Positions 20,482-30,586 of a DNA stretch of 64,000 nt are shown one piece after another (the first letter of the stretch is position 1; every line of letters begins with the position of its first letter). The notes beneath the pieces were generated by a model, which was not told the DNA's origin, did not search any database, and saw only the letters and a list, made by a program, of their open reading frames with translations. The translations under genes were made by a program, and so were the position numbers. Location of the stretch: contig VCMS01000068.1 in the NCBI GenBank assembly GCA_022539475.1, forward strand, positions 124,001 through 188,000. The letters run 5' to 3'. Origin of the DNA: Gracilaria domingensis (lineage: Eukaryota; Rhodophyta; Florideophyceae; Gracilariales; Gracilariaceae).

Positions 20482-21366
20482 ATGGCCGACCGCACCCCTC
20501 GGCGTCAACTTTCAAACCCCCGCCATGGTTTGGGTCGAGAGGTCGATGACGAGGAATTGTTCGGTCATCTGTACCTTTTCGCGCCTCCCCGCTCCGCCGA
20601 AAGACCTCTCGATAAGAGCCCTCGTCAAAATTCCCTGCCTACTCAAAGGAGGCCAAGGTCATTTTCATGTGAGCAGGAGAAAAGTCCGAAGACCAAGACA
20701 AAGAATCACAAAGACAGTATACCAGAAAAAAGGACTGCTCAAGACCGCCCGGTGAAGCGAAGTCCAGAAAAGTCTGTTGAGCAATCCCGAAAAGGACTTC
20801 CATACCCACCCAGGCGATATGAGGATGTTGTGGCCAGTTTTGCCGTCACGAGGGATGTTGATATGCTGCATGGAGCACCCAGGCTCTCCGCTCTGGCGGT
20901 CAATGCGGCTCGCATTTACACAAAAGGAGGTCATTTCTTTGACCTTTCTTCCCTACCAGACGAGTTTGTTTACGACATTCTTTCGCTTGACTCAATATCT
21001 CCAGAGCTGCTCAAGCGCTTGGAAGAACTGAATCCTTCTCGAGCGAATGTACTGGATGCAATATGGGCCCGACTTTGCTTCTCAAAGTATGACGAAAAGG
21101 AATTACCGGCGGGAGTCAATTGGTGGAGGGCTCTGTACGAGCTGCGTGTCAGACAAGAAAACGGCCGTCTTGAACGGGCAACAAAAAAAATGCGATTGGG
21201 CTACAACAAGGCACAAGAGGACCGCGAGAAACGGCGAATGGGGAAGACAAGAGTGATGAAAGTTGAGGGACGGAGAAGAAGGGCTTCTACAGGGTCGGCA
21301 TCCGGGTCAATGGGCCTACTGGCTCGAATGAGAATGGAATTTCGGCGCGAGAGGGGAAGACGGTAG
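20482..21366 (+). CDS. Elongin A-like transcription factor subunit
   Basis: The 294-residue protein has a disordered, Lys/Arg/Ser-rich N-terminal half. A conserved helical block follows at about residues 145-240: LSSLPDEFVYDILSLDSIS, LLKRLEELNPSRA, DAIWARLCF, WWRALYELR, then a charged helix. This order (leucine-rich BC-box-like start, L/E-N-P, W-L-x-F, W-R-Y) is that of the RNA polymerase II SIII (Elongin) subunit A domain. Elongin A stimulates elongation and, via Elongin B/C and a cullin, ubiquitinates stalled Pol II. The C-terminus is strongly basic. The N-terminal TFIIS-like domain of animal Elongin A is absent, as in fungal homologues. It is convergent with the Pin1-type parvulin. Confidence 0.7.
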   Translation: MADRTPRRQLSNPRHGLGREVDDEELFGHLYLFAPPRSAERPLDKSPRQNSLPTQRRPRSFSCEQEKSPKTKTKNHKDSIPEKRTAQDRPVKRSPEKSVEQSRKGLPYPPRRYEDVVASFAVTRDVDMLHGAPRLSALAVNAARIYTKGGHFFDLSSLPDEFVYDILSLDSISPELLKRLEELNPSRANVLDAIWARLCFSKYDEKELPAGVNWWRALYELRVRQENGRLERATKKMRLGYNKAQEDREKRRMGKTRVMKVEGRRRRASTGSASGSMGLLARMRMEFRRERGRR

Positions 21367-21522
21367 TACAGTATAGGTCGTTTACATAACAAGTTCCAGA
21401 CTAGACCATGGTCGATGAAACTGACTGCAACATAGTAAAGCACTTATTAGGGCACCGGCGGATAGCCTTTCAATTCGTATGTAGCACGTCAGGTTCAGAG
21501 CTGCAGAAACACTTGACCTCGA

Positions 21523-21861
21523 TTAGGCGACTCGCTTAATGATGTGCATTCCGCTGTTTGTCTCCACCATTCCACTGAGTTCGTTAATTTCCAACGCAAA
21601 TGCAATGTCCTCGAAAGGCTTCTGCATCTGTCCACGCTCAAAGAAGCCAAGGTCTCCTCCGTTCCGAGCTGAGGAACAATCGCTTTCCCTTGAAGCAAGT
21701 TCCTCGAAGCTTGCATGACCAAGCACGATGCGCTCACGGAAGTCAGCCAACATTTCGAGTGCTTCTTCCTTTGAGCGGGTAATTTTCTCTGATTTCCAGG
21801 ATGACGGACGACGAGATCCTGCGTGTTTCACAAGTATGTGACGACACCGAACTTGAGACAT
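21523..21861 (-). CDS. Pin1-type parvulin without WW domain
   Basis: The 112-residue frame is a complete stand-alone parvulin, as in plant Pin1At. It has [17 protein letters not shown] with the basic phosphate-binding loop, an [14 protein letters not shown] helix, [19 protein letters not shown] with the catalytic-site cysteine, and GMHIIKRVA at the end. The basic loop and cysteine predict preference for phospho-Ser/Thr-Pro. No WW domain or transit peptide is present, so a cytosolic/nuclear location is expected. The ATG at 21861 is the first codon and the homology starts within five residues of it. Confidence 0.95.
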   Translation of the reverse strand: MSQVRCRHILVKHAGSRRPSSWKSEKITRSKEEALEMLADFRERIVLGHASFEELASRESDCSSARNGGDLGFFERGQMQKPFEDIAFALEINELSGMVETNSGMHIIKRVA

Positions 21862-22074
21862 GTTTGACGATGAGCTTTTGGAAGAAAAGCTATGTTTGCG
21901 ATTGGGGCTCGGTTAAGGAGTGCGATGAAAAAAAGCTTCGGATACTCCAGAAAGCCGCGACATGAGTTGCGGGGAAAGGCAAGAATGAATGATAAGGCAA
22001 GATAGCTATCTTGCCTGCATCTACACTATAGATTCGACAGTAGATGATCTACTGCTACATGCAGAAATAGCCTA

Positions 22075-23058
22075 GATTTTCAAGCCCATAGCCATCAAAT
22101 TTCATGGACCTAATGCACTTCTGGGTTGCCAAATTCCACAGCTTGAGGAAACCATCACTGGCAGCTTTAAGCAATGTGTTATCATCGGGAGCAAGTGAAC
22201 ATCGCTTCGATGACCCTCAAGGTCAAGACTCATTAGCTTCTTTACCTCGTTCGACGCGGAAATCAGTTCTTTTGTGAGCGATTCGCCATCCTTCGCGCGT
22301 TTCTTCGTCTGGTTTGAAGTAACAATAAAAAGCTTTATGCACTTTAATACTACTATCCTTTGCCTGGACGAGTAATTGTAGTTCAGTCACACCATCAGTT
22401 TTCCTTCCTCTTTCCATCTCGGAGTCCAAGAAGCCAATGGAGCTAAGTTTCTCTTTGACATTCGAAGCTGCCTTATGCTGTGAATAAAGTCTGGCATATC
22501 AAGACTGGGGGATACTGCTTGTTCGTTTACATCCAAATTCTGTTGGAGAACCGAATCACTCCGTCCTTTCTCTTCAAGCTGTGGCCTCCAAGTCCTTCTC
22601 AATTCCTTTAATTGTCCTCTTTTCTCGCCTTTTGCGATGGCTCTCAGCTTTCTTTGACCTGCGGGCCGAAAGTATCTCAGCGTTCTTATCTGTGGCGCCA
22701 ACTAGCACAAAAGTTTCCCTTCCGATAATTATGAACCTGGTCGACTTCATTCGTTCCACCGCAGTTTGTCTTTCTACGAAACCAATTTCTCTAAAACAGG
22801 CTCAAATTCAAAAGTGCTCAAATCACCCTTCTCCTCATGAACATCTGACGTGGAAGGCTCAGTTACGGTACCTCGAAGAAGCAAATCTTTCAACTCAGCA
22901 CCAACACTGCATGCCACGAGAAGAGAATTGCTTGGGTCCAGCTGCATTGCCCAAACCTCAGTGTGATAGCCGATAATTGTTTGAACACAATGCTGTGTAT
23001 CCACATCATACACTCGTATTGTCCCATCCTTGGACGACGAAACAATGCATGAGTCCGA
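22075..23058 (-). pseudogene. Decayed WDR3/UTP12 (Dip2) WD40 fragment
   Basis: Read on the minus strand, successive pieces in different frames line up in order with the middle of WDR3/Utp12, an SSU processome WD40 protein. A SSSKDGTIRVYDVDTQHCVQ block (from 23058) leads into HTEVWAMQLDPSNSLLVAC. A STRFIIIGRETFVLVGATDK block with a basic RRSKKAESHRKRREKR helix comes next. The last block is APDDNTLLKAASDGFLKLW with QKCIRSMKFDGYG (to 22075). The N-terminal WD repeats and the Utp12 domain are missing. An in-frame stop lies at 23059-23061 and at least two frameshifts separate the blocks. A functional copy must exist elsewhere, since the gene is essential in other eukaryotes. Confidence 0.8.
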
Positions 23059-23996
23059 CTAACGTACAGCCTGTAACTTACGGCGTCGTAACTTACAGGG
23101 TACGTGTACCTAGCTAGAGAAGGGATTTTTGAATCTGGCATGGCGAGAATTCGAATTTGTTGCCATTGGGGCAAGGATGGTACAGAACTTCGTCGAGGTT
23201 TACCTTTCTCACGCATTCGAGCACTTCACGCCTCCCTCAGGCTACTGTTTATATTCGCCTTCCACCATCCTTAACCCCCTCCGTCTCTTCTTCATCGTCG
23301 ACGACGACTACATGGCAAAGGAGATTCTTTCCGAATGTAAAACGACAGGTCGGCGCATTCTCACGCTTGTTTGGACACCGCCTACGCACTTATTGTTTGA
23401 TCCCAATGGAAAGTTTATTAGTGCACTGATGAGCTAACTTTGTAGTACGTTCTGAGCTGGGGCGTAGCTTTTGGTGTACGTTCTGTGCGCTCCTATAGCT
23501 TTGATTGGGTAAGATTTGTTTTTAATTTAAACCATGTTTGGAACGGCTACTTCAGGTTTGGGAAAAGGTGTCCCACAATGCCCTGCCCAGGAAGGTAAGG
23601 ATACGCGCAGCAGCAAACGATACAGATGGGTCAACCTTCGCAACTCCGAAGAGGTTTATTCTAGGCTGCAGCGGCCGAGAGCGCTTGCTGTATTGTAAGC
23701 TCATGATGTAATAACAAGACTCCGGAGGGCGCGAACTCATAACAACGAAGTAGGGAAGCAGAGAACGCACAAATCGGTATGGAAGTTATTCGACGGAAAA
23801 GGCGTGTAGCATGCGATGGGTCATGAGCATTATTTCTCTCATGAACGAATCGTGGCGGCAAACGCATGTTTAAAGCTCGCAGTAGTACCAGTGCCATGTA
23901 TAAAGCGCCGGTATGATGATGTACATACGTGTTTTAAGGTGAGCGAGAAACCACGCACAGGAGGCTTTTGAGCAGTTAGTTGTGTACTTGCAAGGC
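23059..23996. other. Intergenic, no supported gene
   Basis: Two overlapping ~90-100 codon plus frames (23129-23437) lack recognisable motifs and credible starts. A paired GTAACTTAC motif forms an imperfect inverted repeat near 23070-23097. Confidence 0.35.
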
Positions 23997-24557
23997 TTAG
24001 ACAACGGTTGGTTGCGTGGGATTAGCCCCCCAGTCGCCAACCCCTGGAATGTTAGCACCACCGCCTTGCTGAGCCGCGACTATTTCATCCATGGAACGTT
24101 TTGCTTGACGAATCTCACGTGTAAACGTGAACAAAGAATGAGAAACCAAACCCAACAGAAACAAGACAACCACATCAATCACGATTCTCCAGCTCGGATA
24201 CTGTTGTATTCTGTCCACCAGACTGAGGATTTCACTGACGAAGATTAGCAGGGAACCGAAGAACACCGATACGGTGCCCGCCATAACGTAGTTGAGCTGT
24301 CGGGGTGTTGCAGTTGAGAAATAATGCTTGTCCACTGAGCGCCCTTTATACCAAAAGAAGTACAACGTGACGGCGCCGAAGATTAAGAACGGCCATGAAA
24401 TGCCCAGTAGCGCTATCTTGGCCGCCTGCATGGCCGGTTCAAGCATTGAGATTTTGCTTCTAAGGAGCAAAATAACGGGTATGAGTGTGAAAACTAAGAG
24501 CAGTACGCCCACCGACGCGGAATCGAACAGCTTTCCTCTTCGTAGAACGGTCACCAT
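23997..24557 (-). CDS. Four-TM membrane protein of unknown family, 186 aa
   Basis: I do not recognise the family. The frame starts at ATG 24557 and has four clear hydrophobic helices, at about residues 14-32 (SVGVLLLVFTLIPVILLL), 45-68 (IALLGISWPFLIFGAVTLYFFW), 88-110 (YVMAGTVSVFFGSLLIFVSE) and 123-143 (IVIDVVVLFLLGLVSHSLF). A charged helix and a Gly/Pro/Asn-rich soluble C-terminus ending PTQPTVV follow. The well-formed helices, charged loops and ATG support a real gene. Topology predicts both ends on the same side. Confidence 0.65.
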   Translation of the reverse strand: MVTVLRRGKLFDSASVGVLLLVFTLIPVILLLRSKISMLEPAMQAAKIALLGISWPFLIFGAVTLYFFWYKGRSVDKHYFSTATPRQLNYVMAGTVSVFFGSLLIFVSEILSLVDRIQQYPSWRIVIDVVVLFLLGLVSHSLFTFTREIRQAKRSMDEIVAAQQGGGANIPGVGDWGANPTQPTVV

Positions 24558-25685
24558 TGCGTATTTTCAAGCCGCTCACGTCAGAGCTGTTCTGATTCGT
24601 TCGCAAACGCCTCTGCGTTAAGCGGTGAGAAAGACGCAGAAGAAATGGGAATACGATGGTGAAGCGGTCTACGGTCTGTGGTACTACTGCACTGGCGCAC
24701 CAACAAACAAGACAGATGACGCCCACTGTCAGCGTCGACACCCGTCTAACAGACTCATCCAAAGGCCGCTCTCCATGGCATCCGTCCGGCGCATAATTTT
24801 GTGCTTACAGTATCACGATCCCGAAGTGCCCGTGCAGGAGAGACTTGCTGCTGATCATTAAGACGTAACTCTGCCGCTACTAAACTGCTTTGGTTCTTCA
24901 TCACCATCTGCATGCTTCAATCAAATATCTCTTGTTTTATATCGCTGTTCGGTTGGCTTTTGATTCCTCCTGGAAACAGGATAAACTAGCAGATATCTCA
25001 GGACTCTTGGTTTCGTCACGGGAGCCTTGGACAGTGAGGTTTGCAGTATTCTTAAAAGATTGTTCTGTTCATGTTCTTTCGCTTCTTGTCCTAAAATGCA
25101 GATGGAAAACATTGGCATTCAACTCTCCTCTCGGATATCATTAATCGTAATCTACACTTTCTACTAGATCGTATTATATCCGAGCTTCACTCACTTCAGC
25201 TTAGTAGTTCCTCAGATAAACGAAAGAACATTGCAGTACGTTTCGATGCTCATTCCAGTAGCAGGTGTTGTTTTCAAAACTTTTAACGGAAGATCAGAGC
25301 TGCGCCACACATCTTGGGAAGCTACATTGACGTGTTCTCCTGGATATGTTGCAGTAGAATGTTGTTCACCATTCCCTCGCAGAATTGGGCCACGTCCATG
25401 CCGCTCTTTGCCCCTCAACATGACAGTAGTTGTATATAATCCAACATTTGCCGTTCAATGAGCGACAAAGAGGTCAAAGTGGCCAACTTTTTGAATTGAC
25501 CTTTCCTCAACAAGCTTCGCCGAAAGCCCGATCGCTAACACTTTTTTTCTGGTTTCATTACTCTCCCTCCATCAAGATACAATTCCTCGGATTGAGCTCA
25601 CACACACTCACAGGAACAACCTGAGCTATATCCAGCGAGTAAACTTAAATTTTCCAAGATTGGGGGTATAAACTTTGACCGCAAG
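24558..25685. other. Intergenic, no supported gene
   Basis: About 1.1 kb between divergent starts. Only short AT-biased frames without motifs are present. Confidence 0.35.
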
Positions 25686-27941
25686 ATGGTGGCCACCCAT
25701 CGCACCGGCATGTCGGGGTTCATCATCTTGTTGGCTGCACTCGCATTCCTCCGTTCTCTAGCGCCAGAGCATACGGAAAAAGCAGTGCGTGGTTTGATGA
25801 AAACATCAAATATACCTAACAAGGCAATAGAAGAAGAGAGGAGGCATCTGAGAGAGATGAAAGATGAAATAAAGCGGGAAAGAATCGCTTTGGAGAGATT
25901 GAAAGAGAAACTTGATCAAAATCCTGACCAAGAAGTTCAGCAAGCAGAGGAACATTCCTTCGAAAGCAGTGGTGATGAAGGTGAACATTCTTCTACCGAA
26001 ACTGAAGCTGTTGCAAACGATACAAGTGAGGAATCCCCCGATGAAAAGCACGAGATCTCCCCCACGGAAGGAAACGGGGCTGACCAAATACCTGACGAAC
26101 ACGAAAGCGCTGGCGAAAAGAAAAAGGAAGAGATTGAGACGCAAGAACCGTACAATTTGGACCACGACGTAGATTTGGTAGAGCTCGCAGATGACGAATG
26201 TCCAGTGGTTGTGGTACCAGAATACTCCAAGTCTGGGCTTGGGACGCAAATTGAACATGTTTGGACCACTTTATCTGTAACTCTGGCGGTGCGCAATGCT
26301 TGTGCTGTGTTGCCCCCGATCGTCACCGACATAGGAGAAGAGGATGTTGAGATTGTTCCGTTCCAAGAGATTTTCGATTTGCACGAGCTTGGTCACACTG
26401 GTCTGCGTATTCTTCCTTTATCTGTTTGCAAGACCTTTGGAGTTTCGGACGTATTCGACGACAACGGAGCTGAAAGCGCAATTGTGAAGAACTTCGTTTC
26501 TTACGTTGAAAGGAGCCATCCGTCGCTTGCGGAACAAACAAAACTGGTTCATGAAGACACTCAAGCGCACCGCTTTCCACCGATTGAAGAAACGGAGGGC
26601 GACGTTAACCGGGTGGCAACATATATTGCTTCGAAGAGAGGCCAAAAATCTGGGCGCGATTGCATTGGCTTCGGGAGAATGCGCTCTGCTATGGCTTTGA
26701 ACCTTGACGTTGTGGAACACTTCAATTCAGCTCCCAGTATAAGTGATTATGTTTCGTCCAAGTATCCAAGAATGAACGAGACTTTATTCGTGAAGCTGCG
26801 ATGGAATCAGGCACATTGCGACGAAAAGCGTAACGAAGACGGAACCGTGTGCATATTTTCGGGTGAAACTCTTTCAACTGAAGACTACGTGCATAGCATT
26901 GCTTACGCCGCAACAACGATTGGAGCATCAAAGATTTACATGTCTGCACCTCCGCATGTTCCCGAAGACGTCAGTGCTCAACTATCCTCTAAACTGATGC
27001 CTGTGGATCCCGTCGTGCTTGATGTTGGATCAGATTTCTTCACTGCAAGTGTCATAGAGCGGGAAATGGCCGTGAGATCTAGAGCCTTTGTTGCAGATGG
27101 TGGAGCTTGGGGTGATACAGTACAAGAAGCCCGACGAATGCACGTTCCACATCTGTTCAAGGAAGGATACGACTCTCTGCTCATGGTGGAAGAATGGAGA
27201 AATGCAGGCTCCCCAACGGAACTGCCCATCATGGCAAGTTTTGCTCATGAAGAAAGCAAGCGTGAGGAGCACTCAGATCCAGCAGCGAGTGCTGGAGATG
27301 AAGGCACGCCCACTGAAACAGTTACAGATGATGGCCAGCAAAGTGATGCGCCAGATACCTCTTCTTCCGAAACATGGGAAGGTTCACCAGGTTCTGGAAT
27401 TCCAAACGCTGAGCCCGCGGAACCTCTTGGTACAGCGGATGCAATCCCGTCGCAAACGGCAACAGAACCGGTCAACGTAGGCACCGAAATGACGCCAGAA
27501 GATGGGGCCGGCACTGCTACATCGCCCCATCCTGAGAATGGTGATGTCAATGCAGAGCCCCAAATGGCAGAAGGTCAAGAGCAAGGCGGCGTTACCCCAG
27601 CGCAACCTGAGAATGGCCAGGTCAATGCTGAAGCCGCGGTGCCCCATGGAACAATACGTGAAACATACACGCCAGCAGAAACGACAGTCGAGACACGACC
27701 CGGCGCATACGTGCCACCACAGTCGTACGTACCAAGCGACGAGAGTGATCACTACCTATTCCCAGACGGGCAGCTACCCGAACGAAAGGTCATGGTTCAG
27801 CCTGAAGCCGTTACAGAAGGTAACGGCCAGGAGGCCCATGTCCACGCTGCCGATCCTAACGTAGGCGTGGTACGAATAGTCAGTGGTGATGGTGGAGACA
27901 ACACGCCACACCAAAAAGGGAAGGGCGAGTCGTCACCATGA
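25686..27941 (+). CDS. Type II membrane protein with O-fucosyltransferase-like domain
   Basis: The 751-residue product has an N-terminal signal-anchor (GFIILLAALAFLRSLA, ~10-25), then a charged coiled-coil stem (~45-85) and an acidic linker. The lumenal domain is at about 175-520. It has the features of GDP-fucose O-fucosyltransferase-like proteins: VVVPEYSKSGLGTQIEHVW as the N-terminal G-G-x-N/Q-type loop, then LFVKLRWNQAHCD, YAATTIGASKIYMSAPPHV, and DFFTASVIEREMAVRSRAFVADGGAW near the end. The C-terminal 220 residues are Glu/Thr/Pro-rich with ENG(D/Q)VNAE repeats near 27530-27640. The topology fits a Golgi glycosyltransferase. The sugar and acceptor are inferred at family level only, and the canonical nucleotide-binding residues are not all evident. 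Confidence 0.55.
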   Translation: MVATHRTGMSGFIILLAALAFLRSLAPEHTEKAVRGLMKTSNIPNKAIEEERRHLREMKDEIKRERIALERLKEKLDQNPDQEVQQAEEHSFESSGDEGEHSSTETEAVANDTSEESPDEKHEISPTEGNGADQIPDEHESAGEKKKEEIETQEPYNLDHDVDLVELADDECPVVVVPEYSKSGLGTQIEHVWTTLSVTLAVRNACAVLPPIVTDIGEEDVEIVPFQEIFDLHELGHTGLRILPLSVCKTFGVSDVFDDNGAESAIVKNFVSYVERSHPSLAEQTKLVHEDTQAHRFPPIEETEGDVNRVATYIASKRGQKSGRDCIGFGRMRSAMALNLDVVEHFNSAPSISDYVSSKYPRMNETLFVKLRWNQAHCDEKRNEDGTVCIFSGETLSTEDYVHSIAYAATTIGASKIYMSAPPHVPEDVSAQLSSKLMPVDPVVLDVGSDFFTASVIEREMAVRSRAFVADGGAWGDTVQEARRMHVPHLFKEGYDSLLMVEEWRNAGSPTELPIMASFAHEESKREEHSDPAASAGDEGTPTETVTDDGQQSDAPDTSSSETWEGSPGSGIPNAEPAEPLGTADAIPSQTATEPVNVGTEMTPEDGAGTATSPHPENGDVNAEPQMAEGQEQGGVTPAQPENGQVNAEAAVPHGTIRETYTPAETTVETRPGAYVPPQSYVPSDESDHYLFPDGQLPERKVMVQPEAVTEGNGQEAHVHAADPNVGVVRIVSGDGGDNTPHQKGKGESSP

Positions 27942-28184
27942 GACATGCTCTCTAAAGACATCCATGATATGGGAGGAGAAAGATGATCTGCGTGCCTCTC
28001 AGGGATAGAGATAAACTGTGGGCCCGCGGATGTCTACGAGAAGATGTTTATCAGGCACTGTATTTCACTTGGCTACGAAGGTCATCAATAGAGGTATGTA
28101 AAGTAGAGGCTAGACTGTCGGACTAGGAAAGGATGGGGAGAACTGCATTGAACGAAACGGGTAGGGCGTTCATCATACGTCTCT

Positions 28185-29490
28185 TCAGGAAGCTGATGGC
28201 TGCACATTTGACGCATCGTTTGCCTGCCGTTGCGAAACTGGAGACATATCTTGCGCCGGGGGGATGGGAACGATAGAGCTGGGGTTCAAAGGAAAGAGAC
28301 TAGTATAGTAGTTCCTGCGAGTGGCTTCAAGGTCACAAGTCTGTGCAACTCCGGGCAAATTGTACATGTCTAATGGCATCATCGGCAGAAGGTTAGCACG
28401 CATGATAGGAGTAAGACAGAGAGTTAGAGCTTGACTTACCTCGCATCCAGGCGGATATGGCCGGATAATCTGCGCGAATGGATTTGCGGCATGCTTTGAA
28501 CAGCACTGCATAGACCGAGTCGAAACGGAACACAGTGGGAAACAAGCGCACATCAGCCTCCGTGATGACAGTGCGACTGCATAGAAACCTAGTTTTGGAG
28601 AGAAGCGCTTCAATCTGGTCGAGAGTAGAAAACAGATTGCGCTCCGCCTCCTCGTACGCAAACTGCGATGTGGCAAAGCCGCATCGATAAACGCCGTCGT
28701 TCACGTTGGAGTACACGCTTTCGCAGAGCTGGTGCAGCGCCTGCGCGTCCACGTCCAAGCCGTGCTCCTCTCTCGGACGCAAGCACACGACGGTGCGGTC
28801 GTCAATGGAGACGGGCGGATACTGCGCCAGCATGAGCAGAATCTCAGCCGACTCGTTGGACACAATGCTGTCCTGGTCCACGTCGACGAGCAACGGCGCG
28901 GTGTAGCGCCCCGCGTACTTGCGATCCATCTGCAAATACACGTCCTTCAACGTCTCGGCCGAGGAGTCGTACCGCTGCGGGTCGCGCAGGCGCCACAGCC
29001 CCTCCTCGCCCGGCTCCAGCAGCCGCACCTCGACGCGCTCATGCAGCGCCAGCAGCGCGCGCGCCAGCAGCACGCGATGGCACCACTGGCACGCCAGCCC
29101 GACGTACACCGCAAACGGCGGCTCGCCCGCGCGCGCGGCGAACGAGCGCCGCACCGCGCCCACGGTCTGCGCGGCCGGGCCGTCGTCGTAGCGCAGCGAG
29201 GGGCGCGACGCCGGCCGCACGTAGCGCCCGCGCGCGTCGGACGGCGCCAGCTGCGCCATCAGCGCGCGCCAGAACGCGACGTACGACGCGCGCGCCGCGC
29301 GCACCAGCAGCGGCAGCAGCGGCGAGCGCGACGCCAGCAGGTTGGGCGCGCGCAGCCGCGCGCGGCGCGGCGGCGGCGCCTCCGCGCCGCTCCACCGCAC
29401 GCGGCGGCGGCGCGCGGCGGCGGCGCGCGGCGGCGCGCGCGGCAGCGCGCAGGGCGCGGCGAAGGCGACACGTTCCGGCGCGGTCGCCAT
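28185..29490 (-). CDS. Xi-class glutathione S-transferase (glutathionyl-hydroquinone reductase), one intron
   Basis: CDS is complement(join(28185..28369,28440..29490)). ATG 29490 was chosen because the upstream frame begins only at GTG. The first ~50 residues are Arg/Ala-rich and may be a transit peptide. The thioredoxin-like half has YVGLACQWCHRVLLARALL, PLLVDVDQDSIVSNESAEI and YDDG near the start. The helical half has VNDGVYRCGFATSQFAYEE, RFLCSRTVITEADVRLFPT and RFDSVYAVLFKACRKSIR. Exon 2 completes the family C-terminus (DMYNLPGVAQTCD, RRNYYTS, NPSSIVP). This class reduces glutathionyl-hydroquinones through the first active-site Cys. The usual CPWA/C motif is CQWC here. It is divergent from the CaaX protein gene. 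Confidence 0.9.
28370..28439 (-). other. 70-nt GT-AG intron in the Xi-class GST gene
   Basis: The 5' splice site is CGAG|GTAAGT and the 3' site is CATTAG|ACATG on the minus strand. Removing it joins ..AWMR to DMYNLPG.. in frame, restoring the family C-terminus. Confidence 0.9.
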
Positions 29491-29782
29491 CGGCGCGCGC
29501 GGTGAGCAGTCGTCCGCGCGCCGCGGCGGCGGCAGGCGCGCGATGATGAAGCTGCGCGCGTGGCGGTGCACACGGGTTGTCTCACGTGGCAGCCGTGGCC
29601 GCGCGGCTGCGCGCGCTCGGCGCAGCGCGCGCTCTGACAGCAGTCCGCCGCTCACCCGCGCAGCGCGCCCGCCTCGCGCGCCCGCCGCTCACCCGCCCTC
29701 CCACTTTGCCGCGCGCGACCCGCCCCCCCCGCCACCAGCTCCCCCCCCCCGCCCGTTACGCACCGCCGCCGTCGTCCTACCG

Positions 29783-29803
29783 CCCCCCCCCCCCCCCCCC
29801 CCC
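29783..29803 (+). repeat. C21 homopolymer in the leader of the CaaX gene
   Basis: An uninterrupted run of 21 C lies 85 nt upstream of ATG 29888, in a region that is almost purely C/T for over 150 nt. Confidence 0.95.
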
Positions 29804-29887
29804 GCTCCTCCTACTCGTTCCTCCACCCCACCCCCCACCCCCACACAACCCCCTTCTCCCGCCCCCCTCCCCCCCCCACCCCCCGCC

Positions 29888-30586
29888 ATGTACTCCCACC
29901 AAGGAGGCCGCCCCGCAGGCCCCCCCAAAATGGCCAACCGCTACATCAAGGGCCGTCTGCCCGAGGGCGTCGATTTCGCCGCCTATCCCGGCCGCTCCTC
30001 CACCCCCCTGCCCACCGCCGAGAGTAAGAGCGCGGAGCGAATCAACCAGCTCAAGATCTGGAACGAAGCCGCCACCAACGACGACAAGCGTCGCCTCGGC
30101 GCTAGCAAGACGCTCGGCGTAAACGCCACCTCCGGCTCCACCACCCGCCGAACCGACTCCTTCAAGCAGGCAAAGGACCGCCACTCAGCCTCCTTCCACT
30201 CCACACCCCCCTCCAACTCCTCGCGCAGCGCAGAGCACCGCACCTCGGTGCGTCACACCTCCGTCCCGCTCAACCGCAACAAGGACATGTTTGCTGACAG
30301 GAGTGACTCCGAATCCGAAGAAGAAGAAGTCCCCGAAGACTATCCCGAGCCCGAGCTGTCCGCCCCACACGACGTGCAGCAGACGCAACAAGTGCCGCAT
30401 CGCCCGCAACCAACAACACGGCCTCTCAGCGTACCACCGCCGCGTCCGTCTAACCCCAATCCCGTTCCGGACAATCCTCATCCACGACCTGTTTCAGCGC
30501 CTGCCCCCACCGCTCTTAATACCCCCGATGCCTTTCCTCCCGCTAATCAGCCCAAGCGCAACAACGCCTGCTGTATAATCATGTAA
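29888..30586 (+). CDS. Disordered 232-aa protein ending in a CaaX prenylation box
   Basis: I do not recognise a family. The ATG at 29888 follows the C/T-rich leader; the longer frame upstream is Arg/Pro composition. The first ~90 residues are the most ordered (KMANRYIKGRLPEGVDFAAY, then AERINQLKIWNEAATNDDKR). The rest is Ser/Thr/Pro-rich with an acidic SDSESEEEEVPEDYPEPE stretch. The last residues are NNACCIIM. This gives CIIM, a canonical farnesyl-type CaaX box (Met at X), with an adjacent cysteine suited to palmitoylation. No GTPase motifs are present, so it is not a Ras/Rho protein. I infer a lipid-anchored peripheral membrane protein, possibly an adaptor. Confidence 0.7.
   Translation: MYSHQGGRPAGPPKMANRYIKGRLPEGVDFAAYPGRSSTPLPTAESKSAERINQLKIWNEAATNDDKRRLGASKTLGVNATSGSTTRRTDSFKQAKDRHSASFHSTPPSNSSRSAEHRTSVRHTSVPLNRNKDMFADRSDSESEEEEVPEDYPEPELSAPHDVQQTQQVPHRPQPTTRPLSVPPPRPSNPNPVPDNPHPRPVSAPAPTALNTPDAFPPANQPKRNNACCIIM

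Noticed and set aside
23129-23437. Two overlapping plus frames (102 and 90 codons) next to the WDR3 relic
   Set aside because: No recognised domain; on the minus strand the sequence also does not continue the WDR3 similarity.
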